42,914 bases of DNA from Chitinophagaceae bacterium (GCA_004322425.1 SCVJ01000052.1:1-42914), one strand, 5' to 3'. Positions 1 through 8,645 are shown, numbered from the stretch's first letter. Notes: generated by a model from the letters alone, not told the origin. Numbers and translations: made by a program.

Positions 1-1136
1 CCATCTTCGGGTCTAAAGCCTGTTGCATCCGTTTCAGTAACTACACGATGAACCAAATAAGGAGCTAAAAATCCGTCCTCAATTCCTTGCTTTAAACTGT
101 AGATGTAAAGCGGATTTCCAAAATATGCGTAAGTGTCTTTGTTGTCGTCTCTTAATGGCGTAGCCGTTAAACCAATTTGAACTGATGTATTGAAATAATC
201 TAAAACTGCTCTCCAATTACTGTCGTCAGTTGCACTTCCTCTGTGGCACTCATCAATTAAAATCAAGTCAAAAAAGTCTCTTGGTAATTTTCTAAATGCT
301 CCTGTTCGGTTGCTGTCCTCTGCTAAAGATTGGTAAGTAGAAAAATAAACTTCTCTGCTACTTGGCAAACCTTCTTCGGGAACTAAACATCTTGCATCAC
401 CAAAAACTGCAAAGTCTTTGGCGTGTGGGTCGGAAACTAAAATGCTTCTGTCTGCAAGAAATAATATTTTTGGTCTGCGATGTTCGCCTTTGATGTTCCA
501 ACGGTTGTTCCAAAGTTTATAAATGATTTGAAAAGCAATTGTTGTTTTTCCTGTTCCAGTCGCAAGAGTTAATAATGCTCTTTTCTTTCCCTCTAAAACT
601 GCTTTAACGGCTCGGTTAATTGCAATGGTTTGATAATACCTTTCTGGCTTGTTTGGTATTGGTAAAAATGGTTTTAAAAATGTTTCTAAAATTTCTGTTT
701 TAATTGGTTCAGCTTGGTTTAATCTGTTCCAAAGTTCTGTCGGTGTTGGGTATTTTGAAACTTTTGTTTCAAGTCCAGTGATAAAATCAAATTCTAATAT
801 TTCAGTTCCATTTGTCGAGTAGGCAAATTTTAGTCCGAGTATTTGAGCATAGTCTTTTGCTTGTTGGATGCCGTCAGCAGCCAACTTGTATTTTTTCTTT
901 GCTTCTACAATTGCAATCGGAAAGTTTTGTGAATAGCGAAGCAGGTAGTCAAAGCGTTTCGCTTTTTTTCTTCTTGCTTTTCTTCCTATCACAATAATTT
1001 TACCGTCCGTAAAAGTCCGTTGTTCAAGGATTAACTCGTCTGTCCATTGGCTTTCATACAGTTTTGGCAATACTTCCTTTCGGCATGTATCTGCTTCGCT
1101 GTCGTGGTCGTCAATATGTATAGTTTTATCACTCAT
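1..1136 (-). CDS. hsdR: Type I restriction endonuclease R subunit (HsdR), 5' part
   Basis: The reverse strand is open from an ATG at 1136 to the left edge of the window, giving the first ~378 residues with no stop. The N-terminal region carries an HsdR-type PD-(D/E)xK nuclease signature: RFDY (D63), then IVEAKKK (E78, K80) and a downstream QQAKDY motif. A superfamily 2 motor follows: Walker A ATGTGKTT (~192-199), DECH box (~295-298) and motif III TATP (~324-327). HsdR cleaves DNA after ATP-driven translocation on unmodified DNA, together with HsdM and HsdS, which would have to lie off the left side or elsewhere. It lies downstream of a tyrosine recombinase in the same orientation, behind a 390-bp repeat-rich gap, which suggests an accessory, possibly mobile locus. 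The family is clear; integrity of the missing C-terminus cannot be judged. Confidence 0.9.
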   Translation of the reverse strand, partial: MSDKTIHIDDHDSEADTCRKEVLPKLYESQWTDELILEQRTFTDGKIIVIGRKARRKKAKRFDYLLRYSQNFPIAIVEAKKKYKLAADGIQQAKDYAQILGLKFAYSTNGTEILEFDFITGLETKVSKYPTPTELWNRLNQAEPIKTEILETFLKPFLPIPNKPERYYQTIAINRAVKAVLEGKKRALLTLATGTGKTTIAFQIIYKLWNNRWNIKGEHRRPKILFLADRSILVSDPHAKDFAVFGDARCLVPEEGLPSSREVYFSTYQSLAEDSNRTGAFRKLPRDFFDLILIDECHRGSATDDSNWRAVLDYFNTSVQIGLTATPLRDDNKDTYAYFGNPLYIYSLKQGIEDGFLAPYLVHRVVTETDATGFRPED

Positions 1137-1187
1137 TTACTCGTCATAAAATAGTTTGTCAAAATACGTCTTTTTATTGGTGCGTTG

Positions 1188-1260
1188 GCAAAAAATGGCT
1201 CTTTTGGTTTTGCGAAGGGTCGGCTTTTGTGTTGAGCAAAACCAAATGTGCCATTTGTGC
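1188..1260. repeat. Long imperfect inverted repeat between recombinase and hsdR
   Basis: Two arms of about 25 nt (1188-1213 and 1236-1260) pair around a 22-nt loop. The inner stem TTTGGTTTTGC / GCAAAACCAAA is perfect over 11 bp. A 3x3 internal mismatch follows, then AAATGGC / GCCATTT over 7 bp, and weaker pairing outward. It has no U-tract like a terminator. It sits 52 bp upstream of the hsdR start. It may be a folded recombination site, a mobile repeat or an RNA element; the function is not known to me. Confidence 0.6.
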
Positions 1261-1289
1261 GGCTGGCTAAAATTGTTTTTAAAAAATGT

Positions 1290-1347
1290 GCGGTGGAAAA
1301 AAAATAAAACACGAAGCGTTGGGCTGTCGTGTCGGAAAAAAGTCCGC
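1290..1347. repeat. Second nested inverted repeat in the recombinase-hsdR gap
   Basis: ACACGA (1309-1314) and TCGTGT (1327-1332) form a perfect 6-bp stem with a 12-nt loop. GCGG (1290-1293) and CCGC (1344-1347) can close it from outside, separated by A-rich tracts. It lies next to the longer palindrome at 1188-1260, so the gap contains back-to-back foldable segments. The individual stems are short and could partly be chance. Confidence 0.4.
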
Positions 1348-1407
1348 TGTTAAGTTTATATGTTGTCCTGTCGTTTCGATAATTTTCTGTTCGTTTAATG
1401 GTTGTTG

Positions 1408-1530
1408 TGTCGCGTTACTCTTGCCTATAACATTTATTATGCGCTACTAATGTACAAATAATAGCGTGTTTTACGCTAAATCTATATGAAACGTGCGTTT
1501 TTGATTTTTACCTGTCGCGCATTTTATAAC
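1408..1530. repeat. Candidate recombination-site repeats just downstream of the recombinase gene
   Basis: TGTCGCG followed by TATAAC occurs twice: 1408-1414 with 1426-1431, and 1513-1519 with 1525-1530. The second copy overlaps the last codons of the recombinase. Read on the reverse strand, both begin GTTATA and continue to CGCGACA. Between them lie two small inverted repeats: TAGCGT-gtttt-ACGCTA (1462-1478) and AAACG-tg-CGTTT (1489-1500). Arm-spacer-arm architecture beside a tyrosine recombinase is what a core crossover site could look like, but no recombination product is visible to prove it. Confidence 0.4.
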
Positions 1531-2711
1531 AGCTTGTCCAAAGGTGATTGTATTTTGCTCAACTGTTTTTTACTTACGTGTGTATAAATGTTTGTAGTTG
1601 AAAGGCTGCTATGCCCAAGCAATTCTTTTATACTTATTAAATCGGTACCCTGCTCCAATAAATGGGTAGCAAACGAATGCCGTAAAGCATGGATGCTTCC
1701 TTTTTTTGTTACGCCTGCTTTCGCTTTTGCTTGTTGTAATACTTCTTGGGTGCTCCGTGTGCTGTATTGCTCACCATATTGTCCTTCAAATAACCAAGCC
1801 TTTGGTTTATATGCTATAAAATATTCACGCATCAGTTGTAGTAATTTCTCTGATAACATTACTTGTCTATCCTTTTTGCCTTTTCCCTGCCTTACAGTTA
1901 TAACCATTCGTTTGCTGTCTATATCCTTCAGCTTCATGTTCACGATTTCGCTTACCCTTAATCCGCAGGCATAAGCTAAGCACAGCATAGTTTTGTGTTT
2001 AAGGTTTTTCAATGCAGTTAAAATATTTTTTACCTCTTCTTCCGCAAAAACAGTCGGCAGCTTCCATTCCTTTTTAGCACGGGGCAAATCATATACTTCT
2101 CTGGGAAGATTAAGCAACTGCTCGTAAAAGAATTTTATTGCATTTATAAGCTGGTTCTGAATGGTGCTGCTCCACTTTCCGCTATTTCGGTATGCAACCA
2201 AAAAATCCATTATCTCATATTTTGTGATAGTAGAAGGCTTGCGTTCAGGAAAATAATTAAGGAATACAACGAACCAATTCGTATAATTCTGAATAGTGTT
2301 GCTGCTGTAATTTTTCAGGCGCAGTAATTCAATATAGGCTTTCAACGCTATCGCATGCTGCTTTTGTGCAGGCATCATCCTTTCAGTTGTCCCTCCTAAA
2401 GGGAGAAACACTTCGGGAGTCATTGATTCAGGATGTGCTGATGTATTGACGGGGAGGGTGCTTATTAACTTGCTGTTATTTCTTTCCTCTAATTGAGTTT
2501 TCAGTTTCGATATATCAACTTCCCCAATACCTTTTACCTTTTCTTTCAGCAATTCAACAACTTGTTTATTTAAATCAAAATGCCACTGTCTATTACTGTG
2601 GCTCCATCTTGCTCCGGGTATATTGCGTACAATAGAATTCAGTTCCTTATTATAAGCAAAATCAGCAAACAGCCTTTCTTTACCTTGATGTTCCCGTATG
2701 AATAAAATCAT
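1524..2711 (-). CDS. Tyrosine site-specific recombinase with extra N-terminal domain
   Basis: The C-terminal half has the full tyrosine-recombinase set. Numbered in the longer open frame that begins 11 codons upstream (at 2744), these are R263 (GLRVSE), K288 (QGKGKKDR), H352 and R355 (HALRHSFA), H378 (LLGHSS) and nucleophile Y387 (IYTHV). A SAM-like core-binding domain precedes it (~125-215). Ahead of that is an additional ~85-residue region with an ARWSHSNRQWHF stretch not seen in XerC/XerD. I prefer the ATG at 2711: a TATGTTTG -7 box at 2742-2749 overlaps the longer start, and MILFIREHQ is a cleaner N-terminus. The ending KIQSPLDKLL resembles that of integron integrases, but the IntI-specific insertion before the HxxR box is absent. 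Target site and host element are unknown. Confidence 0.85.
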   Translation of the reverse strand: MILFIREHQGKERLFADFAYNKELNSIVRNIPGARWSHSNRQWHFDLNKQVVELLKEKVKGIGEVDISKLKTQLEERNNSKLISTLPVNTSAHPESMTPEVFLPLGGTTERMMPAQKQHAIALKAYIELLRLKNYSSNTIQNYTNWFVVFLNYFPERKPSTITKYEIMDFLVAYRNSGKWSSTIQNQLINAIKFFYEQLLNLPREVYDLPRAKKEWKLPTVFAEEEVKNILTALKNLKHKTMLCLAYACGLRVSEIVNMKLKDIDSKRMVITVRQGKGKKDRQVMLSEKLLQLMREYFIAYKPKAWLFEGQYGEQYSTRSTQEVLQQAKAKAGVTKKGSIHALRHSFATHLLEQGTDLISIKELLGHSSLSTTNIYTHVSKKQLSKIQSPLDKLL

Positions 2712-2741
2712 GATTGTGTTTTTAATTCTGCAATCACAAAG

Positions 2742-2749
2742 CAAACATA
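2742..2749 (-). promoter_or_regulatory. Bacteroidota -7 box upstream of the recombinase
   Basis: On the reverse strand this reads TATGTTTG, matching TAnnTTTG. No convincing TTG -33 box sits at the expected spacing. A start about 7 nt further would give a leader of roughly 25 nt to the ATG at 2711. Confidence 0.4.
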
Positions 2750-2902
2750 CAAAAAATCAAGATGATTAAAGTAACCTTCAGCAATACCCATGAAGCGAAA
2801 TGCTGCTATAAATAAATTAAGCGTCGAAGTTTCTCTGTGTTGGCGGTTTGTCTTCTAGGTCTTTTGCCGACTGCCGCTTTCTTTTCAATTACATTTGTGA
2901 AA

Positions 2903-4741
2903 ATGAAGCAGTTAAAAGCACTCCATAAATATTTTTGGAAATATCGTGTTCGATTGGGTGCCGGTGCTTTTTTCATTATCATTTCCAATTATTTTGCTGT
3001 TCTTGCCCCACAGATTACAGGGTTTGTTATCAACTTTGTTCAGCAAAAAATAGGAAATCAATTACCCCAAAATAATCGACCCAATTACGATTGGTTGGTT
3101 CAAAAGTTTATCAATAAAATAGAGCTAAATTTTTCAGATTCAGAAAAAGTTTTTACAGTTGTTATTCTTTGTGGCGTTACCATTTTACTGTTGGCATTAT
3201 TTCGTGGTTTTTTTATGTTCCTCATGCGGCAAACAATTATTGTAATGAGTCGGCATATTGAATACGATCAAAAAAATGAAATATTTCAACAATACCAGTT
3301 ATTGGATAATACATTTTATAAGTCACATTTTACAGGCGATTTGATGAGTAGAATTACGGAGGATGTAGGCAGGGTTAGAATGTTTACAGGTCCTGCCATT
3401 ATGTATTTTATCAATCTACTTGCTTTAATATCGTTGAGTGTTTTTTTTATGATAAAACGCGATGCGGTTTTGGCAACCTATGTTTTAGCACCCCTTCCAA
3501 TTTTAGCTATTATTATTTATTATGTCAACAATATTATTAATCTACGAAGTGAAAGAATTCAAATACTGCTGGCAGATTTAACCACTAATGCACAGGAATC
3601 TTATTCAGGTATTCGAGTAATAAAATCCTTTGTTCAAGAAAAAGCGATGTTGAATTTTTTTGATAAAAACAGCGAAGCTTATAAAAAGAATTCAATAGAT
3701 TTAGCAAGAGTGGAAGCTCTTTATTTTCCCTCCATTGCAATGTTGATAGGCATCAGCACTATACTTACAATTATGGTGGGAGGGTTGTATTATATTCAAG
3801 TTCCGGGAAGAATTGGACTTGAAGCACTTGTGGAATTTGTGATTTACATCAATATGCTTTCGTTTCCGGTTAGTGCCATTGGTTGGACGGCCAGCATGAT
3901 TCAACGAGCCGCTGCTTCACAAAAAAGAGTAAATGAATTTCTGCAATTAAAACCCGGCATTAAAAATTCAGCATCTGCAAGTAAAATAAAATTAGATGGC
4001 AGCATCCGCTTCAGGAATACTGAATTTATTTATGAGCAAACAGGGATTCAAGCTATTAAAAATTTTAATCTTACAATTAAACAAGGAGAAAAAGTGGCAA
4101 TAATAGGAAGAACGGGAAGTGGTAAAACAACCATTGCTCAGCTACTTTTAAGAATGTATGATACTACGAATGGGAGTTTAGAATTGAGTGGTGTTGATAT
4201 CAAAAAAATGGACTTGAAATTTCTGCGCGAACAAATCAGCTATGTGCCACAAGATGGTTTTTTATTTAGCGATACCTTAGCCAACAATATTAGATTTGGT
4301 TTCCCTTCTGCATCTAATAGTCAAATTGAAGCCGCATCCAAACTTGCAAGTCTTCATACTGAAATACTACATTTTCAAAACGGATATGAAACCGTGATTG
4401 GCGAAAGAGGAATAACTCTTAGTGGAGGACAGAAACAACGTGTGTCTATTGCTCGTGCATTAATTAAAAGTCCTCAGTTAGTAATTTTTGACGATTGCTT
4501 GAGTGCTGTGGATACGGCTACCGAAAGAAAAATAATCGACAATTTATATTCATATTTAATCGATAAAACTGCCATCTTTATTACTCATCGTGTTTTTTCA
4601 TTATTTCGATTCGATAAAATTATTGTGTTGGAAGAAGGCACGATTGTGGAAGAAGGTACGCATGATGAATTGATTTTACAAAATGGAGTTTATTCAGAAT
4701 TGTATAAACAGCAACAGGAAATTGAACACAAAATAAAATAG
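2903..4741 (+). CDS. ABC exporter half-transporter (MdlA/YheI-like; degenerate Walker B)
   Basis: A 612-residue fused permease-ATPase of the ABC-B exporter type. Six predicted membrane helices span roughly the first 330 residues. The nucleotide-binding domain carries Walker A GRTGSGKT (~402-409), Q-loop YVPQD, signature LSGGQKQR, Walker B LVIFDD (~526-531) and H-loop ITHR. I chose the ATG at 2903 because the sequence MKQLKALHKYFWKYR is a natural N-terminus; 22 upstream in-frame codons are probably untranslated. The residue after the Walker B aspartate is Asp, not the catalytic Glu (FDDCLSAVD). That is typical of the weak half of heterodimeric exporters such as E. coli MdlA or TM287. No partner half lies nearby. 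Substrate unknown. Confidence 0.88.
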   Translation: MKQLKALHKYFWKYRVRLGAGAFFIIISNYFAVLAPQITGFVINFVQQKIGNQLPQNNRPNYDWLVQKFINKIELNFSDSEKVFTVVILCGVTILLLALFRGFFMFLMRQTIIVMSRHIEYDQKNEIFQQYQLLDNTFYKSHFTGDLMSRITEDVGRVRMFTGPAIMYFINLLALISLSVFFMIKRDAVLATYVLAPLPILAIIIYYVNNIINLRSERIQILLADLTTNAQESYSGIRVIKSFVQEKAMLNFFDKNSEAYKKNSIDLARVEALYFPSIAMLIGISTILTIMVGGLYYIQVPGRIGLEALVEFVIYINMLSFPVSAIGWTASMIQRAAASQKRVNEFLQLKPGIKNSASASKIKLDGSIRFRNTEFIYEQTGIQAIKNFNLTIKQGEKVAIIGRTGSGKTTIAQLLLRMYDTTNGSLELSGVDIKKMDLKFLREQISYVPQDGFLFSDTLANNIRFGFPSASNSQIEAASKLASLHTEILHFQNGYETVIGERGITLSGGQKQRVSIARALIKSPQLVIFDDCLSAVDTATERKIIDNLYSYLIDKTAIFITHRVFSLFRFDKIIVLEEGTIVEEGTHDELILQNGVYSELYKQQQEIEHKIK

Positions 4742-4795
4742 TCATTTGCTAAGATTTATAGACTGAAAATCAAGTCCGATTTGCTTCTTGTTAAA

Positions 4796-4828
4796 TTTGG
4801 CTGTTTCAAAAACATATATATATATTTG
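4796..4828 (+). promoter_or_regulatory. Bacteroidota-type promoter for the PUR-alpha gene
   Basis: TTTG at 4796-4799, a 21-nt spacer, then TATATTTG at 4821-4828 match the Bacteroidota primary-sigma consensus (TTTG / TAnnTTTG). Transcription should start near 4835, about 30 nt before the GTG at 4867. Confidence 0.65.
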
Positions 4829-4866
4829 TAGCTACTTATTTAATTTAAAAAGAAAAACTAATTATT

Positions 4867-5319
4867 GTGGCATACGAAAACATGGGAAACAGAGAAAACA
4901 GCGAAAACAAAATTGAAAATATTTACAGCAATCGGGTACGTGCCGGCAAAAGAAGAACTTATTTTTTTGATGTTCGGGCTACACGGGGCAATGATTATTT
5001 TCTGACGATAACAGAAAGTCGCAAACGTTTTGATGACAATGGATATGAACGTCACAAAATATTTATTTACAAAGAAGATTTTAATAAATTCATCAAAGCA
5101 TTGGGCGAGGCAGCTGATTATGTGAAAACAGAATTAATGCCCGATTTTGATTTTGATGCTTTTAACCACGAGAATGAATTTATCGAGAATGAAGTTTCAA
5201 CAACAGTCGTGCCTATAGTTGAAACGATTAGTATTTCTGAAAATATTGAAACCGAGGCTATTACAGAAACTCCTTCTTCTGAAAATGGAACTTCAGAAGA
5301 ATCCGTTGATAAGTGGTAA
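4867..5319 (+). CDS. PUR-alpha-like nucleic-acid-binding protein (DUF3276)
   Basis: The first ~90 residues match the small PUR family of Bacteroidota: RVRAGKRRTYFFDVR, then NDYFLTITESRKRF and HKIFIYKEDFNKFIKAL. PUR repeats bind single-stranded DNA or RNA; the cellular role in this phylum is not well established. The remaining third is acidic, low-complexity and probably disordered. The start is the GTG at 4867; an ATG five codons later (4882) is almost equally good. The gene stands alone between its own promoter and a strong bidirectional terminator, so it is monocistronic. Confidence 0.85.
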   Translation: MAYENMGNRENSENKIENIYSNRVRAGKRRTYFFDVRATRGNDYFLTITESRKRFDDNGYERHKIFIYKEDFNKFIKALGEAADYVKTELMPDFDFDAFNHENEFIENEVSTTVVPIVETISISENIETEAITETPSSENGTSEESVDKW

Positions 5320-5337
5320 TAGTGAAAAATAAATAGT

Positions 5338-5368
5338 AAAAAGCTCTCGAAGATTCGGGAGCTTTTTT
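5338..5368. terminator. Bidirectional rho-independent terminator
   Basis: AAAAAGCTCTCGAA and TTCGGGAGCTTTTT form a stem of about 13 bp with one G-T wobble and a tiny loop, flanked by A- and T-tracts on both sides. It separates the convergent PUR-alpha gene and pgi, and overlaps the pgi stop codon. Confidence 0.85.
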
Positions 5369-7019
5369 ATTTTCTCATCTTTTTAAAAACATTTATCAAT
5401 TCGTTCGTAGATGAATCGTGAGAGGAAATCAGATTATCGTTTTCCAGTTCAGGCAGAATTTTAATTGCAAGTTGTTTGCCTAATTCAACTCCCCATTGAT
5501 CGAAACTGAAAATATTCCAAATAATTCCTTGAACAAAAATTTTGTGTTCATAAAGAGCAATTAACTGACCTAAATTAAAAGGGGTCATTTTTTTAATAAG
5601 AAATGAAGTGCTAGGTTTATTTCCTTCAAAAATTTTGTAGGGTAATTGCGCTAAAATTTCTTCATTCGATAATCCTAATTTTTCTAATTCCAATTCAGCT
5701 TCAGCTTCTTCTTTTCCATTCATCAATGCTTCCGTTTGTGCAAAAAAATTGCTCATCAATATTTCGTGATGCGCACCAATTGGATGACTTGATTGTGCAA
5801 CACTAATAAAATCGCACGGAATTAAATTAGTTCCTTGATGAAGTAATTGATAAAATGAATGTTGGGCACTAGTCCCCACTTCACCCCAAATTATGGGTCC
5901 TGTTTTGTACGTAATGGCTTCTCCATTTCTATCAATTGATTTTCCATTGCTTTCCATATTACTCTGTTGCAAATAAGCAGGAAATCTATTCAGGAATTGA
6001 TCGTAAGGTAGAATTGCTTCTGTTTCAACTTGAAAAAAATTGCGATACCAAATTCCAATCAACGCCATTAAAACAGGTATATTTTTTTCAAAGGGTGATG
6101 ATTGAAAATGGTTATCAATTTCATGAGCACCTATCAATAAATCTTCAAAATTTTGATAGCCAATTGAAAGTGCAATCGAAAGTCCAATGGAGCTCCATAA
6201 GGAATAGCGGCCGCCTACCCAATCCCAAAAGGGAAAAATATTTTCGTTAGAAATTCCGAATTTCAACACTTCATTTTGATTAGAACTTACAGCAACAAAA
6301 TGTTGTTTAATAAAGTCTTCATTTTTTGTTTTTTCCAACAACCATTTTTTTGCCGTTAAGGCATTTGTCATGGTTTCCTGTGTTGTAAAAGTTTTAGAAG
6401 CAATAATAAAGAGTGTAGTTTCTGGATTAATTTTTTTCAGTACTTCAGCAATATGACTTCCGTCAACATTGGAAACAAAAAAAGAATTTATTCCGACAAT
6501 TTGATAAGGACGTAAAGCTTCGGTAACCATCATGGGCCCTAAATCGCTACCTCCAATTCCAATATTAACAATTGTATTTATTTTTTTTTCGGTATACCCC
6601 AACCGGGTTCCATTATGAATGGCGGCACAGAATTTACTCATTTGCTGGCGAACTTTTATTATATCAGGCATTACATCAACACCTTCATAATATACGGGTT
6701 GCTCAGAAAAATTTCTAAGTGCAGTATGAAGAACCGAGCGCTTTTCAGTTTCATTTATTTTATCGCCATTAAATAATGCTTCGATTCCTGATTGTAAACC
6801 ACATTCATTGGCTAATTGCAGTAACAATTGAAGTGTTTGTTCTGTAATTCTATTTTTTGAAAAGTCAACAACAATATCTTTTGAACAATGAAAAAATTTA
6901 AGAAATCTTTTCTCATCATTTTTAAACAAATCGCGTAAATGAGCATTTTTCATTTCTTCATAATGTAACTGAAGAAGATTCCAGGCTTTTGTAGTTGTTG
7001 GATTTATTTTAGGAATCAT
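5367..7019 (-). CDS. pgi: Glucose-6-phosphate isomerase
   Basis: Interconverts glucose-6-phosphate and fructose-6-phosphate in glycolysis and gluconeogenesis. The 550-residue length and numbering track the E. coli enzyme closely: GIGGSDLG (154-161), the [10 protein letters not shown] signature (268-277), E356 in SNMESNGK, H387 in TSAQHSF and K515 in ELGKQLA all fall where the catalytic residues should be. The downstream end overlaps the bidirectional terminator. It lies 12 nt after the threonine aldolase gene on the same strand, so the two are probably co-transcribed. Nothing looks truncated. Confidence 0.97.
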   Translation of the reverse strand: MIPKINPTTTKAWNLLQLHYEEMKNAHLRDLFKNDEKRFLKFFHCSKDIVVDFSKNRITEQTLQLLLQLANECGLQSGIEALFNGDKINETEKRSVLHTALRNFSEQPVYYEGVDVMPDIIKVRQQMSKFCAAIHNGTRLGYTEKKINTIVNIGIGGSDLGPMMVTEALRPYQIVGINSFFVSNVDGSHIAEVLKKINPETTLFIIASKTFTTQETMTNALTAKKWLLEKTKNEDFIKQHFVAVSSNQNEVLKFGISNENIFPFWDWVGGRYSLWSSIGLSIALSIGYQNFEDLLIGAHEIDNHFQSSPFEKNIPVLMALIGIWYRNFFQVETEAILPYDQFLNRFPAYLQQSNMESNGKSIDRNGEAITYKTGPIIWGEVGTSAQHSFYQLLHQGTNLIPCDFISVAQSSHPIGAHHEILMSNFFAQTEALMNGKEEAEAELELEKLGLSNEEILAQLPYKIFEGNKPSTSFLIKKMTPFNLGQLIALYEHKIFVQGIIWNIFSFDQWGVELGKQLAIKILPELENDNLISSHDSSTNELINVFKKMRK

Positions 7020-7031
7020 TGTGAAAAAATG

Positions 7032-8048
7032 TTATAATTTTTTAAAAACACCAATTGACTTGTTAACCATTTCTTCTGAAATATCTAAGTGTACTACTAA
7101 CCTCACTCTGTTGGGAGAAATAGCATAACCTAAAATACCTTGTTCTTTTAAAATAGATACAAAAGTAGGCGCAGTATACAAATCTGTTAATTCAAAAATG
7201 ATGATGTTGGTTTCTACTGGCAAAACAAATTGAACAAAACTTTTGGTAGCAATGATTTCTGCTAATTGCTTGGCGTGAGTATGATCTTGGTTCAGTCTAT
7301 CAATATTGTTTTGTAATGCGTAAATGCCTGCTGATGCTAAAAAACCGGCTTGCCGCATTCCGCCTCCAAATACTTTTCTAATCCTTCTTCCTTTTTTAAT
7401 AAAATTTTTATTACCTAAAAGCAAACTACCTACTGGACAACCTAAACTTTTACTCAAACAAATAGAAATGCTGTCAAATATTTCACCGTATTGTTTCGGC
7501 GTTTCGTTTTTTGCAACAAGGGCATTGAAAAGCCGTGCACCATCCAAATGAAATTTTAAATTATTTTTTTGACATACCTCATAAATATTTTTTAATTCTT
7601 CAAAATCATAACAACTACCTCCGCCACGATTGCTGGTATTTTCTATACAAACCAAACTGGTATTCGCTTTGTGAACATCATCTGGATTAATGGCGGGAAT
7701 AATTTGATTAGCAGTTATCCTTCCTCTATCGCCATGTAATAATTTTACAGAACTTCCCGCATTGAATGCAATACCTCCTCCTTCATATTGATAAACGTGC
7801 GATGTTTCGTCACAAATAATTTCATCACCTGGCTGTGTGTGGCATTTTATGGCAATCTGGTTGGTCATGGTACCAGAAGGACAAAATAGTGCTTCTTCCA
7901 TTCCAAAAATATCTGCAATCATTTTTTCCAACTGATTAACTGTGGAATCTTCTCCAAAAACATCATCGCCTACTTTTGCCTGAAGCATTGCTTGAAGCAT
8001 GCCGGTACTTGGCTTTGTAACCGTGTCTGACCTAAAATCTATTACCAT
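7032..8048 (-). CDS. ltaE: Low-specificity L-threonine aldolase
   Basis: A PLP enzyme of the aspartate-aminotransferase fold that splits L-threonine or L-allo-threonine into glycine and acetaldehyde. At 338 residues it has the family opening FRSDTVTKP, the cofactor-stacking His in DETSHVYQYE (H84 region), FHLDGARLFNA with the PLP-nitrogen Asp (D169), and the PLP lysine in SICLSKSLGCPVGS (K200). It is the first gene of a pair with pgi. The divergent yajQ starts 105 bp away. I saw no clean -7 box for this gene. Confidence 0.92.
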   Translation of the reverse strand: MVIDFRSDTVTKPSTGMLQAMLQAKVGDDVFGEDSTVNQLEKMIADIFGMEEALFCPSGTMTNQIAIKCHTQPGDEIICDETSHVYQYEGGGIAFNAGSSVKLLHGDRGRITANQIIPAINPDDVHKANTSLVCIENTSNRGGGSCYDFEELKNIYEVCQKNNLKFHLDGARLFNALVAKNETPKQYGEIFDSISICLSKSLGCPVGSLLLGNKNFIKKGRRIRKVFGGGMRQAGFLASAGIYALQNNIDRLNQDHTHAKQLAEIIATKSFVQFVLPVETNIIIFELTDLYTAPTFVSILKEQGILGYAISPNRVRLVVHLDISEEMVNKSIGVFKKL

Positions 8049-8122
8049 TCAGTTTTTCATTGCAAGATAATCACTAAACATTAAAAATGTATGCCTACTT
8101 TTTTTGTATTTAGAAACAATCT

Positions 8123-8130
8123 TATATTTG
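8123..8130 (+). promoter_or_regulatory. -7 box for yajQ
   Basis: TATATTTG matches TAnnTTTG. A TTG at 8104-8106 is only 16 nt upstream, slightly short for a -33 element. The predicted start is near 8137, 17 nt before the ATG. Confidence 0.45.
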
Positions 8131-8153
8131 AAACTACATTTAATTATTAGAAT

Positions 8154-8645
8154 ATGCCTTCATTTGACATTGTAAGTAAAGTAGAAGCACAAGCTTTGGA
8201 CAACGCTGTGAATGTTACAAGTAAAGAAATTGTAAATCGCTTTGATTTTAAAGGAACGCACGTTGTTATTGAGTTTAATAAAAAAGATTTCAAAATAAAT
8301 ATTGAGACAGAAGATGATATGAAAATGCGTCAATTGTGTGATGTATTGGTTAGTAGAGCACATAAGCAAGGAATAGAACCTACTGCATTTAATTTTGAGA
8401 AGGAAGCATTTCAAAGTGGCAAAACGTGGAAAAAAGAAGTACTTGTACGAAATGGATTAGCACAAGAAGATGCAAAAAAAATTGTTAAATTGATTAAAGA
8501 TGCAGGACTAAAAGTGCAGGCATCAATAAATGATGATTTGGTTCGTGTTACTGCGAAAAAAATTGACGACTTACAAACCGTCATTCAACTTTGCCGAACT
8601 TCCTCAATTGAAATTCCATTGCAATACATCAATATGCGCAGTTAA
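8154..8645 (+). CDS. yajQ: YajQ family nucleotide-binding protein
   Basis: The 163-residue protein starts MPSFDIVSKVE and has the internal repeat of two ferredoxin-like units typical of YajQ: VNRFDFKGT, then the KQGIEPTAFNFEKE segment and a C-terminal VQASINDDLVRVTAKKIDDLQ region ending IPLQYINMR. Some YajQ proteins bind cyclic di-GMP and act as regulators (Xanthomonas, Pseudomonas); whether that holds in Bacteroidota is not known. It stands alone, divergent from ltaE, and is followed by ~400 bp without a recognisable gene. Confidence 0.9.
   Translation: MPSFDIVSKVEAQALDNAVNVTSKEIVNRFDFKGTHVVIEFNKKDFKINIETEDDMKMRQLCDVLVSRAHKQGIEPTAFNFEKEAFQSGKTWKKEVLVRNGLAQEDAKKIVKLIKDAGLKVQASINDDLVRVTAKKIDDLQTVIQLCRTSSIEIPLQYINMRS

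Noticed and set aside
812-997. A 61-codon forward frame
   Set aside because: Antisense to the well-supported hsdR coding sequence.
1156-1353. A 65-codon open frame on the forward strand
   Set aside because: It lies in the palindrome-rich gap; its product is low-complexity and repeat-derived, with no start context.
1588-1974. A 128-codon forward frame
   Set aside because: Complement of the recombinase catalytic domain, which has all active-site residues in frame.
1524-2711. Calling the recombinase a true integron integrase (IntI)
   Set aside because: The IntI-specific insertion before the HxxR box is absent and no cassette array with canonical attC sites was visible; only the ending and gene order are suggestive.
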